From NCBI RefSeq assembly GCF_000346465.2, contig NC_034010.1:16937574-17001573 (forward strand): DNA of 64,000 nucleotides, written 5' to 3'. Every line of letters begins with the position of its first letter. Position 1 is the stretch's first letter. The stretch comes from Prunus persica (Eukaryota; Streptophyta; Magnoliopsida; Rosales; Rosaceae). Below, one piece after another: positions 59,807 through 64,000 of the stretch. The position numbers were made by a program, and so were the translations under genes. The notes under the pieces were generated by a model. It ran no database searches. It was not told the DNA's origin and saw only the letters and a list, made by a program, of their open reading frames with translations.

Positions 59807-62800
59807 TTAAGTTAAATGTACAGTTGATTTAAGAGCCAAAAACAATAAAAGGAAAAGGAAAAACATACCATATATTTGTGGAATATGAGAAATCTTGGGC
59901 CACTCTGAGCCGCTCTCCTTGTTGCATCTCTCTTTTAGAAGGGGACAATCCAAAATGAATATGCGTTTTAATTTGGTGAGACATTGCATAGCTTCTAGTG
60001 TAGGTAGATACATCATATTCTTGCAAAGATGTATATACAGGTACTCAAGAGATGTAAGGTTTCTCAACCACTCTGGAAGAGCCTCCATTCCGTCAAAGCA
60101 TTGCACTTCAAGACATGTTAGAGAAGTCAAGTGTTGAATTTGCTCGGGCAGAGACTTGAGCTTAGGCCAACCCCATAACTTCAATGTTTCAAGTTGTGAT
60201 GTAACCTGAAAAGCAGGGAATGAATCAAGCTCCTTCCAAAAGCCACCGATTTCCAATGTCTTCAAGTGGGTGAGGCAGGATGTTATTGCTAACCCATTGG
60301 GTAGACTTTTCAATCCATCGCAAGAAAATATCCCCAATTCATGGAGGTTTGTGAGGTTGTCTAAACTTGTAATAGATTCTACATTCGGCAACTTGCTTAT
60401 TATCAACACCTCAAGAGAAGAACATGATTCTAGCCCTATTGGCAGACTTGTCAATCCATGGGAATCTTTAATTCTCAATTCACGAAGGCATGTGAAGCCG
60501 AGTAAACTTGGAACAAACTTTGGTCTCCTGTTGCAACGAAATATAGACAACTTCCGGAGGGATGGGAGGCTGTGAATCAAAGCGGATGTTAGCATATCAC
60601 AATTTGATATTGCCAACTCCTGAAGAGAGGTATAATAATCTAACCCACTCGGTAGACTTGACAACTCCTGACAGCCTGTAATCTTTAATTCACAGAGGGA
60701 TGAGAGGGGCTGTGTAACTGGAATCAACTCTAGACTACCGCAATCTTCCACAATCAGGTTCTTAAGAGATGTTGTGAGTAGCCCATCAGGAAAATAAGCA
60801 AGAATAGGACACTTGGAAATACGCACTGACTCAAGAAGTGCGCAAGAGCCAACTACATCAAGAGCAATACAAGTTAGCTCCTGACAATCTTTTATCTCCA
60901 AGTATGCAAGATTCTTGTTGTTTTTAAGCATCCCTTCTGGCAGAGAAACAAGTCCGCTTATGTTCCTTATTGCGAGCGAAGTAAGAGTGGTCAGCTTATT
61001 GCTTATGTTTGCTATTGGCATGCCGCTACCCATGGAATCTATCTCCAACGTCTTGAGAGATGGGAAATGGCTAGGAGCACTTCTCAATTTATCACAATTC
61101 CTCAAAACCAGCTCCTCGAGACAAGGAAAGACCACGATCCCACTTTCTGGCCATTCAGTTAGGTTCCTAGCATTGTAAATCTTTAACCTTTTCAATACAG
61201 GAAACGAACTACTCATGATCCATGATGGACATTTATCACCCATGAAGTTGAAAAATTGTAAAAATTCCAGTTTACTAGGGTGTGGTTGAAGGCCTTCTAG
61301 TACCTCTTCATCATTGGTGATGCTTGACCTATCCTCTGCCCACTGAAACTTTAACTTGCTTATGTTTGTCTTCTTCACTAATTTTGCTTTCTTGGCTTCT
61401 TCTCCATCTCTCACGTGCTCTAGATTATAGATAGTTAATCTGCCTTTTAACAAGTTTAAGCCAGCCAGCTCCTCTATTCCACGACCTGTCTCCTTACCCA
61501 CGATGAAATATTTTAATGTTCGGAGATTAGTCAATCGCCCTATCCTTGCTGGAAATTTCATACCATACGGATAAAAATAAATATGTCTCAAGTTTATCAA
61601 ATTTTGCAGTTCTTTTGGAAACTCTTCAAGCTCGACCTCTTTCATTCTTAATGTTTGTAGATTATAAAGCTTTCCAATGGATTTGGGGAGTGCTTTGATC
61701 TTTGTATAGGAAACATCCAGATACCTCAAGTGTTTCAACTTTCCAATTGCAATTGGCAACTCCTTCATATAAGTTTGATATAAATTTAAGACACGCAAAC
61801 CTCTAAAGTTTGGTAAGATATCACCAAGAACTTCAACATTCAAGAAAAGTGAGCGCAATTTATGAGCACCTCTTTCTGGAACTCCATGTAGCACTGAGGT
61901 AGGAATATGTGCCATATGTCGAGTCTCATTGGAGTCATTACTCTTCGTTTTTGACACAAGTTCTGCGAGATCATGCACAAGGTCGTGCATTTTGCAACTT
62001 GTAATATTACCATACCAATCCTTTTCAACGTCTTGAAAGAAAGAGTTGTTCAATAGAATATTAAAATATTCATTTCCTATATCCTCCATCTCTAGATTAC
62101 GTCTGTTGGGAGGAGAAGGGTAAAGCAATCCTTGAGCCATCCAAAGTTGGATCAAGTCATCCTTTTCAATTTCGAAATCTTTGACAAACATTGAGCAATA
62201 TGCAAAACATTGTTTCAAATATGGTGATTTCAATTTATCAAAACTCAACTTCAAAACCGACAAGATTCTTTCTTCTCCTTCTGGTAAATCCCATATTCTA
62301 CTTTCTAGAATTGACCGACATCCATCAATATCTTGAGAACGCATCATATTTCCCAAAACCTAGTGTACATGAGTTTGAATTTGTATTAAATGATAATAAT
62401 GAGGTAAATTAACAATAATAACATTATAAAACGGATCCTTAAAATAGTCATCATGCACCCCTCACTTAAAATATTCTCAGCATATGCAATCAGTAATCCT
62501 ATTAGGTCAGTTTAGTACTTAATTAATATAAAGCTACCATAAAATTTCAATATATTTGTTCCATATACAAAAGAAAAAAAATGATATAGATCTAATACTA
62601 ATGCATGCATAAATCATGAAATTTCACTTAGAACCCCTGAATTTTAGCATAATTACAGCTAGAGCCACATGTTTCATTTATTGCAATCACACCCCCTAAA
62701 TCTAATTAGATTAAAGAAAAAACCCCCAACAAAATCAGGCACTACCCCCAACCAAACCCTTCAGCCACAACCCCATCCAAGCCCATCCTCAATCCATCCC

Positions 62801-64000
62801 CAACTAACCTCCCCGACCAAAAATCCCACCCAACCACCCCGGCGCACCACCAAGCTCTTGTGGGTTAGAGGTTTATAAATGAAGAACAGAAAAGAACAAG
62901 AAGAAAAAAGTACTTCAACACATACCTTTGCCACTAATGGTACACCTGCACACTTTTTGGCAATCTCCCTTCCGATTCTCTCTTGATCTTCAGTCAAAAC
63001 AACACTCGCATCTAGAAACGCTTTATACTTCAATATGCACCAGCATTGATCCTCCGATAATTTTCCCAGAACACATGTAGGAAGTGTTTGTACAATTGAT
63101 GAAACACTCACATTGCGAGTAGTGACAAGGATTTTGCTTGCTTTAGTGCTTGTAGCATTCAACAAGCAACTCATCAAATCGTCCCATTTGCTACGATCGT
63201 CGTTCCAAACATCGTCAAGCACGAGAAGATATGTCTTCCCTTTCAAATCTTCTTGCAGGTTTTCACATATTGTTGCTTTACCCTTTATCCCAGCTTTCTC
63301 TGGTTTAAGACATTCCAAGATCTCGCTTAAAATCTTTTTGACTTCAAAAGGAGTAGATACACATACCCATATTTTTTGATCGAAGTGTCTACCTATCTCA
63401 GGATCATTATATACAGATTTAGCCAAAGTTGTCTTGCCCAAGCCTCCCATCGCCACAATGGCCATAACAGAAAGACAATTGTCTTGGTTCTTGCCAGAGT
63501 TGATCAGGGTTGTAACTATGTCCGACGCAACCTCCTTCCTTCCAACAATGTACTTTTCATCTTGATCAAAGTTTGAGACGGTTTCCCTGTCAAGTCCTCC
63601 AATATCATGAGATGTTGCATTGACCAGTGTTGACCTATCAACCAGTCCAATACTAGCTGCCTCATTCTTCAGGTTTGCCAAAGATGCATTGATGTTTTTA
63701 ATTTTATGTGCCATTTTGCGACGAAATGCAATGGGATTGTGGCGTGAAAAGAAGTTGAGCACCTTGTTCTTGATCTGATTTTGGATCTCCACTTTCCGCC
63801 GGAGAAGTTCATATTCATATTCATCCAACACATCATCTGCTTCATGAGCTATGCCTTCCAGATCCTTCACCCACATCTCCACCCTCTCACCCCGAACTTG
63901 TAAATGTTGTGCATCTCTGAGCATAGCTTCCAACTTGAATAATGAGTCTCGTAGAGTTGTTAGCTCTCCTTTGAATCCCCAGAGAAGACTGAGTTCTTGC
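59807..64000 (-). CDS. CC-NB-ARC-LRR resistance-gene homologue (RGA-like), 5' end outside
   Basis: CNL-class intracellular immune receptor, tandem paralogue of the pseudogene at 15823-24587. Exon 1 (64000-62926) starts mid coiled-coil ([20 protein letters not shown]); about 25 codons lie past the window end. It has [15 protein letters not shown]-loop AMGGLGKTT, kinase-2 [25 protein letters not shown] and CAGVPLVAK. Intron 62925-62360 has GT..AG ends. Exon 2 (62359-59807, 850 codons) has RNBS-D, MHD ([15 protein letters not shown]) and about 20 LRRs with no stops. The P-loop lacks its first Gly (GCG Ala at 63451-63453; GGG in segment A), so nucleotide binding may be impaired. The last ~20 residues are hydrophobic and follow a potential donor (ATG|GTATGTTT), so the true C-terminus may use another exon. 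Predicted to act in pathogen sensing. Confidence 0.92.
62360..62925 (-). other. Intron of segment C NBS-LRR
   Basis: 566 bp. Donor AAAG|GTATGTG and acceptor CTAG|GTTTTGGG, identical at the junctions to the segment A gene. Confidence 0.85.

Overview
This window is plant nuclear DNA. Evidence: spliced genes with GT/AG introns, CC-NB-ARC-LRR resistance-gene homologues, an ABCC-type transporter, Ty1/copia and Ty3/gypsy (Tat-lineage) retrotransposons, a Cassandra TRIM LTR carrying a 5S rRNA-like core, a Mutator-like element and MITEs. The AT-rich intergenic DNA and gene types suggest a eudicot, probably a woody rosid such as Rosaceae; that assignment is an inference. A run of 100 Ns (21237-21336) marks a scaffold gap.

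Layout. 1-2377: 3' part of a copia element (Copia-I) ending in its 3' LTR. 2471-6432 (minus): first four exons of an ABCC9-like multidrug-resistance-type ABC transporter; its 3' half lies beyond the copia element, outside the window. 6433-10649: AT-rich intergenic DNA with microsatellites. 10650-24640: segment A of a local duplication, holding an intergenic block and a CC-NBS-LRR gene (minus) that is a pseudogene, broken by a frameshift and by Copia-II (16890 to the gap). 24918-30475: full-length Copia-III (plus), with a Cassandra solo LTR nested in its 5' LTR, inserted about 330 bp upstream of that NBS-LRR start codon. 31026-31097: a 24-codon relic of a third NBS-LRR. 31354-50005: segment B, the intergenic block again, split by three elements: a non-autonomous LTR element (31731-35098), a full-length Tat-type gypsy element (35389-44364), and a MULE (44699-49647) that contains a 3.65-kb LTR-like insertion, itself containing a MITE. 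50010-64000: segment C, the intergenic block plus a CC-NBS-LRR gene (minus) with an uninterrupted LRR exon, running off the window end. Segment C is interrupted by a second non-autonomous LTR element (51538-57358) and an 857-bp TIR element (57808-58664).

Most striking item. The element at 51538-57358 (199-bp LTRs with 2 differences, 5-bp target duplication) has no visible retroviral genes but carries, just inside its 5' LTR and in its own sense orientation, a fragment of the Mediator subunit gene MED33/REF4 followed by a fragment of the Rab geranylgeranyltransferase beta-subunit gene. It is a gene-capturing LTR element. Its internal region is related to that of the element at 31731-35098, yet the two have different LTRs.

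Other points. The gypsy element carries a spliceable antisense ORF near its 3' LTR and an RT active site changed from YVDD to YVDG despite nearly identical LTRs. The intact-looking NBS-LRR in segment C has lost the first glycine of its P-loop. Host coding capacity is small: one ABCC gene (5' half) and one or two NBS-LRR loci. The rest is transposon-driven expansion of a resistance-gene cluster.
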